From the NCBI GenBank assembly GCA_951799445.1, contig OX637290.1, forward strand, positions 2,234,501 through 2,298,500: a DNA stretch of 64,000 bases. Reading direction: 5' to 3'. Source of the stretch: Pseudisothecium myosuroides (Eukaryota > Streptophyta > Bryopsida > Hypnales > Lembophyllaceae). The notes beneath the pieces were generated by a model. It was not told the DNA's origin, did no database searches, and worked only from the letters and a program-made list of their open reading frames with translations. Both the position numbers and the translations under genes were made by a program. Below, one piece after another: positions 24,001-37,100 of the stretch (the first letter of the stretch is position 1; each line of letters starts with the position of its first letter).

Positions 24001-27000
24001 GTTTACTTTTTTAATTGGAGATTTTTTTAGAATCGATATCAACAGTTATGGATTTTCAACATGGGGGGGGGATTGCAGGAACAAGACCTATTTGCATCTT
24101 CTAGGTGCATAGACATAGTTATTGTAGGAGACAAAATTATTCTTGGATAGGTTTCCACAATTTGAATTTTTTGTTATGATTTTTGGTAACTTTTTTTCAA
24201 GATAGATAAACACAGTAGCTTCTTTTATACACATGTTGCTCATTGTAACATTTTCAACATCGGAATTTACGGTTCCCAATTTCTTGTCAAAACAATGTAG
24301 CAATGTAAATTTATCTTTCATCCTTCTACTTTATAATTTTTTTAAAGTTGAACATAAAAGTTTTTTTAGTGAATTTTTATCCATGTATTTTTAGTCCATT
24401 TCACAAAATATTGATTAAAAAAATCAAGATATAGTACACATAAATTTTTTTCTAAGAATGTTGAAAGACAAAACTTCACCTTTAGGAAGTGCTAGAAAAA
24501 ACTAATTTTTTGAAGTTTAGGCACATGGAACTTGCAACTCTAGCTAGTAGAAAGGAAGGATTTGAGCACCAAGAATAGTAAAAGAATGTGGTGCTAAAGG
24601 CCTATATGGGCACTTGTGCAATAGGTGGAGGTTTTCACTCTAAAATCTGAAAGAATGTACTTGAATAAATTAATTAAAGGATCCTACATTCTAATTTATT
24701 AAAGAATAAATATAGATGACAATTTTGTCCATGCTTTGAGTATGAGTATTTTGAAGCAATTTGAAGACTCAAAACACTATAGTTCTTTAGGTGTTAACTC
24801 TTAAAAATTCATTTGCACAATCTACAAATAGTTTTAAAATGATTGACTAAATGGACATTTTTTGTTCGTGATGCTCAATATTTCTTTTTGATGCCAAATT
24901 CAAAGAAACTATGGAAATTATATTATATAACACAATTATATTTTGTTCAAATCCATGGTTAAAATAATGAAATCGAATATTTTATTTTAATTGGTTATAT
25001 ATGAATATTTTTCTTCATCATTAATATATTTTACCACATGATTGATTATGTAAAATAAATTTTGCAAAGCCTACTGCGAGTTACAAGTTGCAATTCTCAC
25101 ATTTCTAATGAGGTTCATTTCAAAAGAAGAAATGTGAAGTAAGATTATTTGATCTACTAATTGATACAAATGAAATTGAAAATCAATGAGATATCAAGTA
25201 TAATACAAGGGGCCTTGACCCAAATTTTCATTTGAAATATTTCAATATTTATTTGGTATATATATTTATTTAATTGTTAAAAATATGTGCACATTATTTG
25301 AAATATTTGTTTGACATGTAGTGTTGTATGATGTTTCATATATCTATAAAATAAGTACATAATTATCATTTGGAATGTACTTACCTTATAAGTACATGTG
25401 AAAAATATTATGCTATTGTGAAAGCAATGAAACTTTGCATTCAAATTGACGTTGAGGTTGATTTTGGGCCTTGAGGCGACAATGAACCTTTTTAAAGGCA
25501 AAGCCCCATAAATGATGTTTCATCAATCATCTATAAACTAATGTAAGATACAATCCTTTTAAATATTGAAAAACAAATAGACAATCATCTCTTCTATCTA
25601 CATGACTAAATATCAATCAATAATTTTGTTAGTCTATTATAGGAGTTATTCCTTTAACATCTAAATTTTTTTTGTGTTTTGAGTCCCTTAAACGCAAAAA
25701 ATGTTCACTTTTGTGTCAAAATCTTTTTAAAAACAAATTATAAACAAATATAACCATATGATGTTAATTTCAACTTCATGTTGAACACATACAAAAATTT
25801 CTATTACAAATTCTTAACAATTTGAGAGCTCTACAAACTCAAAACAAAAAATATTTTATTTTCACCGCATATCTACAAGAGTTTTCACGAATTCAAATTC
25901 AATGGAAATTAGAGCTTCTTGAATTTAATTTGCATCTTTTAGTAAGGTATAAATGCCAAGGTTGGAAACTAGCATAACCAAAATCAGAACTTGAATCCAC
26001 ATTATGAAAACTTCAACACCTTGCATGACTATGATCCCATTGAAAAGAATAAAACATCCAATAACATCAATAAAGCCATCAAAATTTGAAAAATGCCTTT
26101 TCCTTCAATCCAATTCGTACATTGATGTATTGTAACAACAACAACAAATTAAACAAAAAAAGAAATTGAAAAAAAGTTTTAAAATACAATTGTTACAGCC
26201 TAAAAGATGATTTTTCACATACCATTGCCCTCAAGGAAGAATGTACTCAAAGTGTCCCCCCAAACCCTGCCAAGTGGCGATTCCTCGCACGTCCTTCAAT
26301 AATTGCAAAAACTGAATTTCTAATGCCCAATCACTCAAAAAAATCATAGAAAATGCATCCCAAACCCACATGTGCATGCAAAGTATATTTCCAAATTTGC
26401 ATCAAAAATGTGCATCCAAAAATAAAAAATTTCACTCTCAAAAAACTCAAAACTCAAACCATGGTAGTTGACCAAACCTCAAAAACCACAATTTGACTGT
26501 AAAGAATACTACTCCAACCAACTTGCAAACATGTACCAATATTCTTATGTTTTCACGCTATGTTTTAAAATTTTATGTTCTAAAACGATATTTTTTTTCA
26601 GAACTTGTGCTACAGTAAGGTGAGGTTGCATACATGGAGCTTTTCATACATCCATTGCAATTATTATTGCTGAACATTCAGCTAGTAGTAATGGTGTCCG
26701 TCCGTCCGTTCCGTCCCGAGTACGTCCCGGGCTCGATGAATATCACGGATGCATACACTGCACCTCCCGGATCTCACCGACCAAGAGGCAGGGTGGGGAA
26801 CAATGTCAGTGCGACGGTCGGGCAGCAAGGATACAAGGGTAACACTTGCTGAAGCACAAGCAAGGGGAGCCCCCAAGCACCAGAAAACCAAATCTGACAT
26901 GCAAGCATGAGGTACATTTTGTCATTGCCGCCCTCCCCCACTTGAGCCCCGGGATTTTTTTGTGCGTTGATTCTTGTTGGTAGCGCAACACATGGATCCA

Positions 27001-27401
27001 AGAATCAGCAGGCGAGGCAGTCAGAGAATTGAATCATTCATGCTTGTGCATCCATCCTTCACTTAGATATATTTCCATCCATAACATTTACTAAAAACTA
27101 CACTGAATAGGGAAATTAGGTTGCCCCACACTAATATCTCGACATTCTACACTATATCAATATCACAATAACTATGGAAGGATGCAGTGATGTGGAAAAC
27201 ATGTGTGCTGCATGGGTTGGTGTATTGATTCATGGCTCGGGATTAGAGAATGGCTTGTGTCTCCATCTGGACAAGCAATGAGTCATGAGGTAACATGAGG
27301 TAACTTCTCTATGGTCAAGCAACCTAATTGTCAAGGCAATCCAATTTCACTATTTAGTGTAGTAAACTTCATTCAAACTAGTATGCCTTGTGTTGTTGCC
27401 A
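24001..27401. other. Long AT-rich intergenic stretch
   Basis: No gene, RNA gene or clear transposon end was found. A GC-richer island at 26690-26960 has short frames on both strands and no recognisable product. Several A-rich and T-rich runs are present. Confidence 0.5.
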
Positions 27402-28743
27402 TAAGGTAGTTTGCTGTAAGAGCGACCATTTAAGGACTGGTCCACATTTTTCGTAAGTTTCCGTGTACAAAAATATTTTTAGCTCATTTTTTCAGAGAAA
27501 GAAAAATAGATGTGGAACTTAACACAACTGCTTTCATATTTTTTGAAGCAGTATTGAGTTATTTATGAATTTTTAAAGATTTGGGGCATAAGCACCTATT
27601 TGTGACTATAGGTCTCCCAAACTCCGTCTACTTGTGAAGAGATGTGAGGAAACCAAGGAGAATGATTGGCTCTTGCAATAAATAACACTTTTTTTTTATT
27701 CACTCAATGGATAAAGAGGTCCATTTAACCGCTGAAGGACCAAGGCCTTTTTTCTGCCAAAAAACACTCAAAATTGCAATTTCTATAGCAAAAAGTAAAA
27801 AAATTTGAAAATTGTTATTTTTTCACATCTAACTATAGGATCTTACACCTAACTAGTATGAGAATGTATGGAAAAATTTTCAAAATTTTTGATTGCACAA
27901 ATTGCAAGATATTTGTGTTTAAAGTGAAAAAAACAAATTTTCCAGTACATTGTGGGACTAGATTTTTTGACTTTGAACATTTTTAATTTAAATTTTTTGC
28001 ACTACAGAGTTTTGAGCTTTAAATCTTTATAGTTATAGTGAAGAATTAAGTTGAGAGTCTACGGAAAAAAAATTTCAAAAAAACTTAATTTTCATTCTTA
28101 CAAAAATTATTAAGTAGAAGTAGGTACAAGATAGAAGGAAAATCTAAAATATTACTTCGTAATATCTTTTAGATGGAATTAAAATGCACTAATCCCAATG
28201 GTGAGATTGTTCTAGCAAGCAAACTAAACCATGTGGAACTTTTGTTTTTGAAAAAATTGCAAAAATTGCATTCAAAAATGAATCCTACAAGTTATTTTTT
28301 TCAAGAAGATGCTCTAACTGCCCAAAAAACAAGATTGTCCATAACTTTCTCATGACAAATCCAATGAAATGAATCAAAGCTTTCCAAATAGACAAAAAAT
28401 ACAATCTATGAGAATTTTTTATTTTTTTTTAAAATTCAAATTTTAAATTTTTTTTTTTGCTACCCTTCTCCCCTATTTTGAGCTTATTTGGGCATAACTT
28501 TTGTTCCCAGGCACCCATTGAAAAAAAAATTTTACTTCCACAAAGCTAATCAGCTTTTCTATCTTAAAATTTAAAAAAAAAAAACAAGACAAAATTTTAG
28601 CCTGTAAGTACTTGCCTAAAATCCCATTTGTCCCCTGGAGGGACAATGGTCCTTTAGGGGTTAAGGACCACGTCATATCCAATCTAGAGCTCTTTATAAG
28701 GGCAATTTGAAGAAAATGGTTGCTTTTAGAGTAGACTACCTTA
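27402..28743. mobile_element. AAGGTAGT-family element interrupted by a TTAA element
   Basis: Left end TAAGGTAGTTTGCTGTAAGA, right end inverted TTTTAGAGTAGACTACCTTA. The outer parts (27402-27724 and 28665-28743) together are about 400 bp, the length of the undisturbed copy at 11293-11708, and match it in order. The 940 bp inside is a separate insertion. Just outside the left end, ACTAGTATGCCTTGTGTTG resembles the start of the tandem units to the right, suggesting the element landed within that array. Confidence 0.75.
27725..28664. mobile_element. TTAA/CCGC element nested in 27402-28743
   Basis: 940 bp with TTAA at 27725-27728 and 28661-28664. Left end TTAACCGCTGAAGGACC, right end GGTCCTTTAGGGGTTAA. 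The interior does not match the 21317 family well, so it is a second subfamily with similar ends. Noncoding. Confidence 0.7.
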
Positions 28744-28752
28744 GCATGATAA

Positions 28753-29270
28753 AATACTAGTATGTCCTGTGCCGTTGCCACAATATAATTAAATAAAAGT
28801 CAAAAGTAATTTTTTAATTTTTTAATTCAAAAATAGCTCAAAAATTCATAACTTTCACATTACAAGTCGAAATGCCACGAAACAAAGTCCTTGCACCTGT
28901 CCTTGCGGAGAGCTTTTTGACAGTACTAAGAACATGACTGTAGAACATACGATTTTGGAGATCTTATCGTATCAAACAAAACAAACAAACAAACAGCCTA
29001 GTACTCTGTAACAAATAAAAAACTAGTGTATCCTATGTTGTTTCTACAATCAAAATAAAAATGAAAGTAATTTTCTAATTTTTTTAATTCATAAAAACTT
29101 CAAAATTTGATATTTTTTACACTGTCGGTCCAAATGCCACAAATCCAAGTGCGTACACACTTCCTTGCAAAGAGCCTTTCACCAATATCAAGTATGTGAC
29201 CGAGGGACGCATGGTTTTGGAGATCTCACCCTAATAAACAAAAAACAAAACATAACAAACAAACAACTTC
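28753..29270. repeat. Two tandem units of about 260 bp
   Basis: Unit one starts ACTAGTATGTCCTGTGCC near 28755, unit two ACTAGTGTATCCTATG near 29023. Both continue with AATTCA...AACTTTCA-like sequence, AAATGCCACAAA-like text, TTTTGGAGATCT, and end in a run of AAACAAACAAAC. The A-rich tails make a retroposon origin possible. The units differ at many positions. Confidence 0.6.
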
Positions 29271-30161
29271 ATTTAACACCCAAAGGACAATTGAAGTATC
29301 CATTCAACATACACAAGAAATCTTGGGTAGGTTCCTACAAAGTCATTTTGGTCAAATGTTCATGAAATTTGGACACAATGTGTAAACATATACCTCCTTA
29401 GTGAAAAACTATTTTTTTTTCCAATTGGGTACCCATATAAAAAGTTATGCTGCCCTAAATTTTTTAGGTAACTCGGGTAATTTAAGAATCTTTTGAAAAT
29501 CTTTTGCGAAGGCCTCATCAACTTTTGAATTTTGGCCACTTTTTCTAGTTCTATTGTGCAACTCTAGAGTAGTTTTCAAGCATATCCATCTACCTTAAGT
29601 GACTTTTTTCCATCATCATCAAGTCCACTGTTTTTTAGCATAACTACTAGAACGTCCAATGCTGCTTCAAAAGATTCAGCACCCCGTGTTCAAGGACTGC
29701 AGTCGTATACAAATTATAGATTCTCCTTATCTGCATTGAGAAGCTAAAAGCCAATCTTATTGCACTCAATCGATCAATGAGGTGGTAGCCAACATAGAAC
29801 ATGTTAAACTTATACAAGCTCCAGGTTGTAAATGAAATCTGCTTCCCTGATACCTTATTTACATTATAAAAATACAAACAGCGCATTTGCTGGAAATGCA
29901 CACCCCAAAACGTATTTCACCTATCGTTTCCAGTATGCCGAGATATGATACAATGTCGCTCAATTATGTACAAATCCAGTTCTTGGATAAAAGAGTACAC
30001 CTACAAATCCCACAATTATACCACGTGGTCCAACTGCTATTCAAAATGATGCCCAACAATGGATACGACTCCTACACCTGAAAAAGTGCCACACTCATGT
30101 TGATCATTTGCAAAGATTTCATCAAAAGAGCAAGTCTTGATCCGGCGACTCCACATGAGCA
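29271..30161. other. 3' flank of the KIAA0930-like gene
   Basis: On the minus strand this follows the proposed stop codon at 30162 and probably holds the 3' untranslated region. A worn terminus TTAACACCCAAAGGAC at 29274 belongs to the TTAA family. No other gene is supported. Confidence 0.45.
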
Positions 30162-33100
30162 TCAAGAGTCTTTTGTTGAGAGCTCCTGCGTGGAGGTAAG
30201 AATGACATGTTAGAAAAGATGGTGAATGCGGTGGCTTGAAGAAGAGGACACTAAAACCATTACGGTCTCCAATATCGACCTCTATTCATAGACTTATTAG
30301 GAAGTGGTGTATCCATGAACAGTTAGTCATTGCGACAACCTCATCGTCTACCTTACAAATAACAAGCCAGAAACAGACAGTTGAGCACCCTAGTGTACGA
30401 TGCTTAAGTGCTTGTAACATCCTCCTCATTGAGGTCATTGTAAACAAGCTTCCCTTACAGGCAAGACTAAATCGTGCAACTACAAGACAATATCATGAAA
30501 CAAAGCGTCACCATACCTTAAAAAGAAGGTCAGTAGCCAAAGTGTCCCAGGGCAATGACAAAGACATGAGACAACACCGAAGGGGCAAGGGAGCATTGGG
30601 GTCGAGTCGTTGATTAGCAACTGTTATGGCCTGCTTCGCAGCAGTAGCAGCGAAACGCATTATGGAGCCAAACCCTGTCTTGCCTCCTGGACTCGAAGGT
30701 GATGGAGGTCGCCCTTGAAGGTCACCAGTCTCGTTAGGAACTGCTGGGGACAAGACATGCGTGAGGGAGGAAGATAAAACTACAGTGCTACAGTTCTACA
30801 CACTCCAAAACTAGATACATTGTTCACTTTCTCAAACGACCAAAAGTTGCACTAATATGACAACTGTTTGAATAAGCAGTCAACCCCTAGTGCCCAAATG
30901 GCCCAAAGTGTCTGCTTTCAGATCAAAAGGAGTTGAATGCATCATTCAGGAAGCTTCAAAGAAAGTAACAAAACATACCAATAGAAAGAAGAAATCATAT
31001 CCTATTAACAATCGACGTTCTGAAAGTTACTATAATTGACTACTAGCTTCCAAAGTGGAATCTCTACTTTCGGGCGTCTTAGGGATTAACGGTAGAGTAG
31101 GCGTTAATAATAGTTCAAGCCATGCATCTACATGGAGGAAATGACACATGTCATCGAAGAGTCGTGAGTTTCGAAGGTCTTGGTGTACGGTAGAGAGTAC
31201 TATAAGCTAGAACTTAACACGGTTGCCAGGGTACCCATGACATATACATTCTTATATTCTTGACTGAAAAATCAAGCCGCAAGAGGCATAACACATTCAT
31301 GAAAGGGCTGAATACAAATGTACCCGGAACAGACGAGACGGCAACATCTAGAGCACCACGGCCTTTTGGACCTCGCATGATGAGGCGCTCCGATTTCCCC
31401 GAACCAGAAAGTTGTTGCAACAATCCTCCCAGTCGCATTTTACCACCTAAATTCCTTCCAAATAGTTCCGTTAGTGGCCCCATCTCAACATCTCGACATC
31501 ATGCACTGGGCTTAGAGACGGAATTTCCTGTCGCATAATATTAGCCACTGATTGCCCAAATCACCAAAGGTGTTCGCTATCATATCATTAAGAGTTGAAT
31601 AAATCATTTACGAAGCTTAAAGGAAGGTAACGACATGTACCAATAGAACGAAGAAATCATGAACTACATAATTATCTGACTGATAGAAGTACATATTCTT
31701 GAAGTTATGTAATCAAATATTAGCTTCCAAGTACACTTGCTATTTTTAGCCTAGGCACTTGGCGTTAAAAAACAGGATATGAAATCACCTTCGAAGGCAT
31801 TTCGAACCATCTCATAACTCACAAATCCCGAAAACAATGTTACCTGCAACAGGCAAGATGACCATTTCAGAAAGAGAGTAGCCCTAGTCTCTGATTGCAC
31901 CATTAGACAATATAGTCACATTAGTAATCCACTCAAGTCGTCATGTCCCTTGGTTCTACTCCATTGAAAGCAAATCTGAGAAGATGGTACCCAGTTACCC
32001 ACTTCCATCATCACTTCATCATCCTAAAGGGGAAAATATGTTACATAGATGAATTTCCTCAACACCTATGCGTCTAAATGTTCCAAAATGTGCAGTTGGA
32101 CAACTAGGGTTGAACAAATCTCCCTAAATTGTTCTCTTTCTTGAATGAATCATAACAGTTCACTACTCTTAGAGTGATGAAATTCTTAGGAAAAATACTA
32201 TTGATGATTTATGTATTTCAATAGTCGAGCTCATGGGTCCTTGCAAAACTTGATTTCCTAATCTTGATAATACTTGGGAGTAGAATAAATTTTGACAATT
32301 ATAATCATCGACATTGTTGCTTTTAATCTCATATATATTTTTTGAGACCTCAATTTCAGACTCGATATCCACCCTCAAAAACTGAAGAAAAGCTAGCAAT
32401 AAACATAGTTCAATGTGCCTCACAATACGCAAACTGAAATTGAGTCAAAGCATCAACTTGCTAGCTTTTTGTCACACTCCAAGGATGTCTAAGAAGGAGA
32501 TTCGAAAATCAGGGGTCAAAACCACACTCAGCCTTCACGGGCATAGGTAGTTGTGCAACATCGTAACAACATTTTCGTCTGAGAAAATTCCTTTAGTCTA
32601 CTGCCATACTCAGTGTCAAGGATAATCAGGTCTTACTTTAGATGGTGTGACTTGCGCTTCGCCTTGCAACAGAGTCTCTGATTCAGGGAACAACTCGGGG
32701 GGAAGAGCAGCTCCTCCACAAGCGTTCAAGAGAACACAATAGCAGTGATCTGGGTCTGTTACGATCTACGACAGTATAATACAAAACATCTTAAACAGTA
32801 TGCTTATAGAGAAATTTGAGTATCCAAACGGAGAAAAAATAACAGCAACTCCTAACATAGAGTAGTTTCCTTGTGACTCCAAAAAGAGAGACTTAAAACA
32901 ATAAAATAAAAAGTAAACGAATTATTTTTTATCTCGAAGACAGTAAACTTACGAGAACTTACGGCTTAAATGCAAACCCAGTCTATCCATATCATAGATA
33001 CCTCTTTTCAAGATATCAGCGTACGTGTAAATTAAACAAATCATACAAAAAATATATGGCAAGAGTGCACTGACCACATCTTCAAATGTGTTGTCGTAGT

Positions 33101-36100
33101 CGTCCACGACGAAGCAGATGTTGGGGTATGCAGGCACCGTCTCAACTGCCTAATGACAGTGCAGACACATTAGAACACATTGTTAACCAGGAATTAGCAG
33201 ATTTGAATCAGCATCTCTATTCCAACTGACTATAAAAGTGATTATAACTTGTCCTAACTTGATCCACATTCCCATAACTACTTCAGCACATAGAGAACGT
33301 GTAGCTTATCCAGGACGTCCTGAAACTTAAAAATAGGTCTAAACAACTATCTAAACTACAAAATGATCCAAATAATCAGTTTGGGAACATAGCAACTGAA
33401 TATAAGACTAATGTTAAACACAGGCACGATTTGAGTTCAGAAAGTAGTTAACGTAAGAATCTGGTATTGGTATCAGAAATTAGTTCCAAGAAGACATACT
33501 TTGGATCTAAAATCGCTTTGAAAATTAGCACGACTAGGAGAAGCATACACCCTCTTGGTCACTTTATATAGAGGTGCCAAAGGTGCATTGGTGTTTTTAT
33601 CTCGATTTTGCAGTCCTTGTCGACTGCAAAAGGTGCAAATGGGATGTAAGTCTCACGGAATTGAGTTGCAAACAAAAAATTGCATATCAAAATCACACCA
33701 GAAACTCTCACCCGCCAAGAGGCCATGCTCCATATCCATCACCAAAACGCATCTCAAACACTGAAACTCTAACATTGCAAACTGTAAAACCTTGCAGCGA
33801 ACCAAGAGAACATATGTCCAAGAATAACTGCAAACCAACTACATACGAGGAAAAACCCTGAAGCGGTTCTGAGGATCACTGGCCGAATACACAAAAAGAC
33901 CTACATACCTGCAGATCGCCACAGTAAGAGAAAATTCTGTGTGACAAATGAGATTCAGATAAAACGACCGCTGCCAGTCCACTTGGCCGGTACTACTGCC
34001 TATCACCTTGATGAGCTGCAAAAAGAATAAGCTCCCATCAATTGCTAACAATCCAGCTTAAAAATGATGCAAAACAATAAACTGCAAATAAAGGTCTTAA
34101 TGAAGTGAAAGAGGTGGATGACTGTGTTTGCATACTCACCTCAGGAGCCCACCTGCGAACAAAGAAAGGTTCTCCCGATGCATCATCTGATTCTGAGGGA
34201 TAGCTTTCTCCATATTGTAAGCTCTGCACCACAACCAGTCCATGGCTCAATACAATTCAACAGCAATTGATGATAATAGTATGATCATGGACAGGGCAGG
34301 TAATCTACTCGATGGATAGACTTTAAATAAATAGACGAAATCTCACTCAAATAACAAGAACCTAGAGAGGCAAACTCCTTTCAATTTAACCCTAAACAAC
34401 CAAGTAGCCCGAAATTGAGTCTCAAGTATTTTTAACAGTTTTGAGAAGGGACTTCTCTATTATCCAATCTTAATTATTATTCACCAACACAGACAATGTT
34501 CTTAGCCGACTCCGGTGATATAAAATTTGGCTGCATCTGAATTATATAATTTTCACAACATGATCGATCGAATTAATCATTTTAAAACCACTAATCCTTG
34601 GCCTTCTAGAGGTTAACTCCTGTAAGATCAATAGAGTGGCCGAAAATGGAAATACAGACAAAAGTACAAACCAGTCCCTCATGTTGTGCTCTAGCCCACA
34701 TCGTGGCTTCACGCTCATACATCACCATACAACCGCTGAATTTTATAGAATTTACCGGTTCAAATTATTTGTTGGACAATCAAATAAAAAACATTACGAA
34801 ACATTTTTTGGCTATCTTTGGGATATGTCAACGTGTGAAAACTCACCTGGAGCCGCACAAAAAACACGAGATCATCATCGGCCTTCTCTTCTTCCCGATC
34901 AGCTATCCCACGAACAAAGAATAGGTCGAGGAGTTCACACCAAAATTGAGGATCTACTTCTGCATCTTCATTGGAAAGCTGCTCAATTGATGATGGATGC
35001 TTCCGTACAATGTTAAGCAGCTCTACCCTGCAAGAATAATATTCAACACCAAGTCACCGAGTTATATACAAGTAACCAACACGTGCCCCACGAGTTCAGC
35101 ATTTTTCTTGACAGAAAAGTGACATCATATCTCAAATTCCAATAAATTTGATTTGAAGAGAATCGAGTACCGCGAAGGAGCTGTACTAGACGGCGACGGC
35201 GAAACGGCACCGAGACCATTCCTTCCCACATTTTTATCTTTTCCAGTTTTAGATCTCCTGCAGCACAAAGGGTTCACCACACGCCAACCTTTAGGACTAT
35301 GCTGGACATCATCACTAAGACATAACCACCAAAAAATTAGTTCTATGCCAACTCGGAAAACCAGAAAGCTTTTTTGCAAAACACACGACAACCCCTGAAT
35401 AGTCAATACTGATTTCAGCGACCAGACATGAATGTGTAATGAAAAAGAATTACAATTAAGTGACCACGAAGTAGGAGAGACATCAATAAAAGATCGTTTC
35501 AGCTGACATTGTATACCAGGGCTCTCCTGAACCCTAAAGGACCGATATTTCATCGTTCTAAAACGACCGATTCAATCAATCATATTGTGAAAAGTATAAA
35601 TTAGACTAGGCCGAATTTAATATCACCAGAGTCAGTGAAGAAAATTGCACTTATTGGTCCAGAGTAAATAACATTGAATCAAAACAGTCCCCATATGACC
35701 ACTCAAAAAGTGCTAAATAAAAATTAGGGCCAATTAGGGCCAATAGGCCCCTTCACGGATTATAAAATAAGGGCATTTCATTGGATGTCAAGAGCAGTAT
35801 AGAGAGGGTAATTTGGCTTACGCTAGGACCGTAGCATTGACGTGCTGCCAGTCTCCCTCATCCTCGTCACCTCCTCTCGCATCATGCCTGCTATACAATC
35901 AACATGTAGAACAGGCGACATCAACATCTAAGAATTCTGAAGGAGATTGAATTCGGAGGATTCTATATATCATTTTGTGACAATGTCTTCATTGAATAAA
36001 TCAAGTACGTAGTTGACAATCATGCTGATAGTTTGCCATTATTTTGATTATTCTCATTACATCTTCTCCTCACAGCTAAACATGCTGCGCAACCCTAGAT

Positions 36101-36140
36101 AAAAAGCTAACCTGTATGAGCGCGCCGAATTGAACGCCAT
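30162..36140 (-). CDS. KIAA0930 homologue (DUF2045 family), 12 coding exons
   Basis: A conserved eukaryotic protein of unknown biochemical role. Coding exons (minus strand, high to low): 36140-36112, 35887-35822, 35027-34847, 34223-34140, 34015-33909, 33623-33500, 33149-33071, 32755-32637, 31843-31789, 31446-31324, 30743-30517 and a short last one 30185-30162. All phases agree and every junction is GT-AG, giving about 405 residues, close to human KIAA0930 (about 404). Family signatures in order: DDDLVFFVR, EPFFVRRWAPE, VDWQRSFYLNLICHTEFSL, RVYASPSRANF, AYPNICFVVDDYDNTFEDV, DHCYCVLLNA, LFSGFVSYEMVRNAFE, MRGPKGRGALDVAVS and CCLMSLSLPWDTLATDLLFK. Less certain: the donor at 33071, chosen for phase, and the last exon; an alternative last exon could start near 30456. 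It appears intact. Confidence 0.85.
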
Positions 36141-37100
36141 GTACGCACGCTTCTTCTTCTACCTGCAGAATGAATGAGTACTCCTCCTAACGGCGACGGA
36201 TCCCCGTCCTCGCTCTTATTCCAAAAAGTTCAGCTGCACATTCAGAAATGAACTAAGAACAAAAATTCCAGAAAGAAAGAATCGAATTGTACATGCGTTT
36301 ATACTGTAAAACAGAAAACCAACATCGATTGCCGTTCAAACACATTGCAAGCGGAGGATCGACTAAGCCACACCGAAAGAAGCCCTACAGAAAAGAAAAG
36401 AAACTCTCGAATTCGTCAGTGCCACTGCGTCAAACGAGCTGAAGGTCACTCATTCGCACCTGCCCCCTTAAAACTCAACTCAATCGCAGAAGGAGCGACT
36501 ATTTCTTGAATAATTCTGTTCCATGACCTAGAGCAAGAATTTATCTCCATAATCAACTTCATAAATTGATCAAACTGCCAGGATCACCATATCTGTGGCC
36601 AAAACTTACGGTGATACCGACGAAGCCTACGTAATTCCGTTCGCAGATTTCCACACCAAAATCAAAGGCAAGAACCTCCACTCCGTCAAAGCAACGAAAA
36701 AGCCGGCTCACACGACCCTTTCAATTCATCCCTATCCCTTCGAAAATCAAAATCCTAAAGACAATTTACAAAAAAGCAAAGAATGAGCTAAGAAATCGGG
36801 CTCCGATTCCTACACGCTGACATCAAGCCCGAAAGGAATTCTAATTTTCCAAAATCTCGCCAGACAAACAGAGCGATGGCGTAAACACTGAAATTTCTTA
36901 CCTGATAGGAACTGCAGAGCACCAAATGAGTCCCAAATGAGTCCCAGAAGCGCCTGCAACGAGATCGGCAAACGCCCGGCACCAGGAAATCGCTGGTGCA
37001 AGAGCAATTGGGGGCAGGCCTGCGTTGGGACTTGGGATGCTCTTGAGGCTTCCCCTGTCATGGAGACGAAGGGCCGGTTCCGAAGCTCCCGGAGTTCTCA
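36141..37100 (-). promoter_or_regulatory. Upstream untranslated exons and promoter of the KIAA0930-like gene
   Basis: The start-codon exon begins at 36162 after an acceptor (CTGCAG). Upstream on the minus strand, donors at 36902 (CAG then GTAAGA) and near 36611 (ACC then GTAAGT), and an acceptor near 36760 (TCTTTAG), suggest one or two untranslated exons separated by introns. Transcription probably starts near 37000-37100, where the sequence becomes GC-rich. No TATA box was identified. Confidence 0.5.

Noticed and set aside
23518..24010. Full LTR retrotransposon
   Set aside because: Only a primer-binding-like string and an LTR-like end were seen; no second LTR and no gag-pol.
31900..32030. 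Possible extra exon (DDEVMMEVGNWVPSS) in the same gene
   Set aside because: The exons at 32637 and 31843 join directly in phase and reproduce the family order, so no extra exon is needed.
33653..33838. Possible exon between 33909 and 33623 in the KIAA0930-like gene
   Set aside because: It can be spliced in phase but has no family similarity. The neighbouring exon 33623-33500 joins directly to 33909 in phase and gives the conserved YASPSR block.
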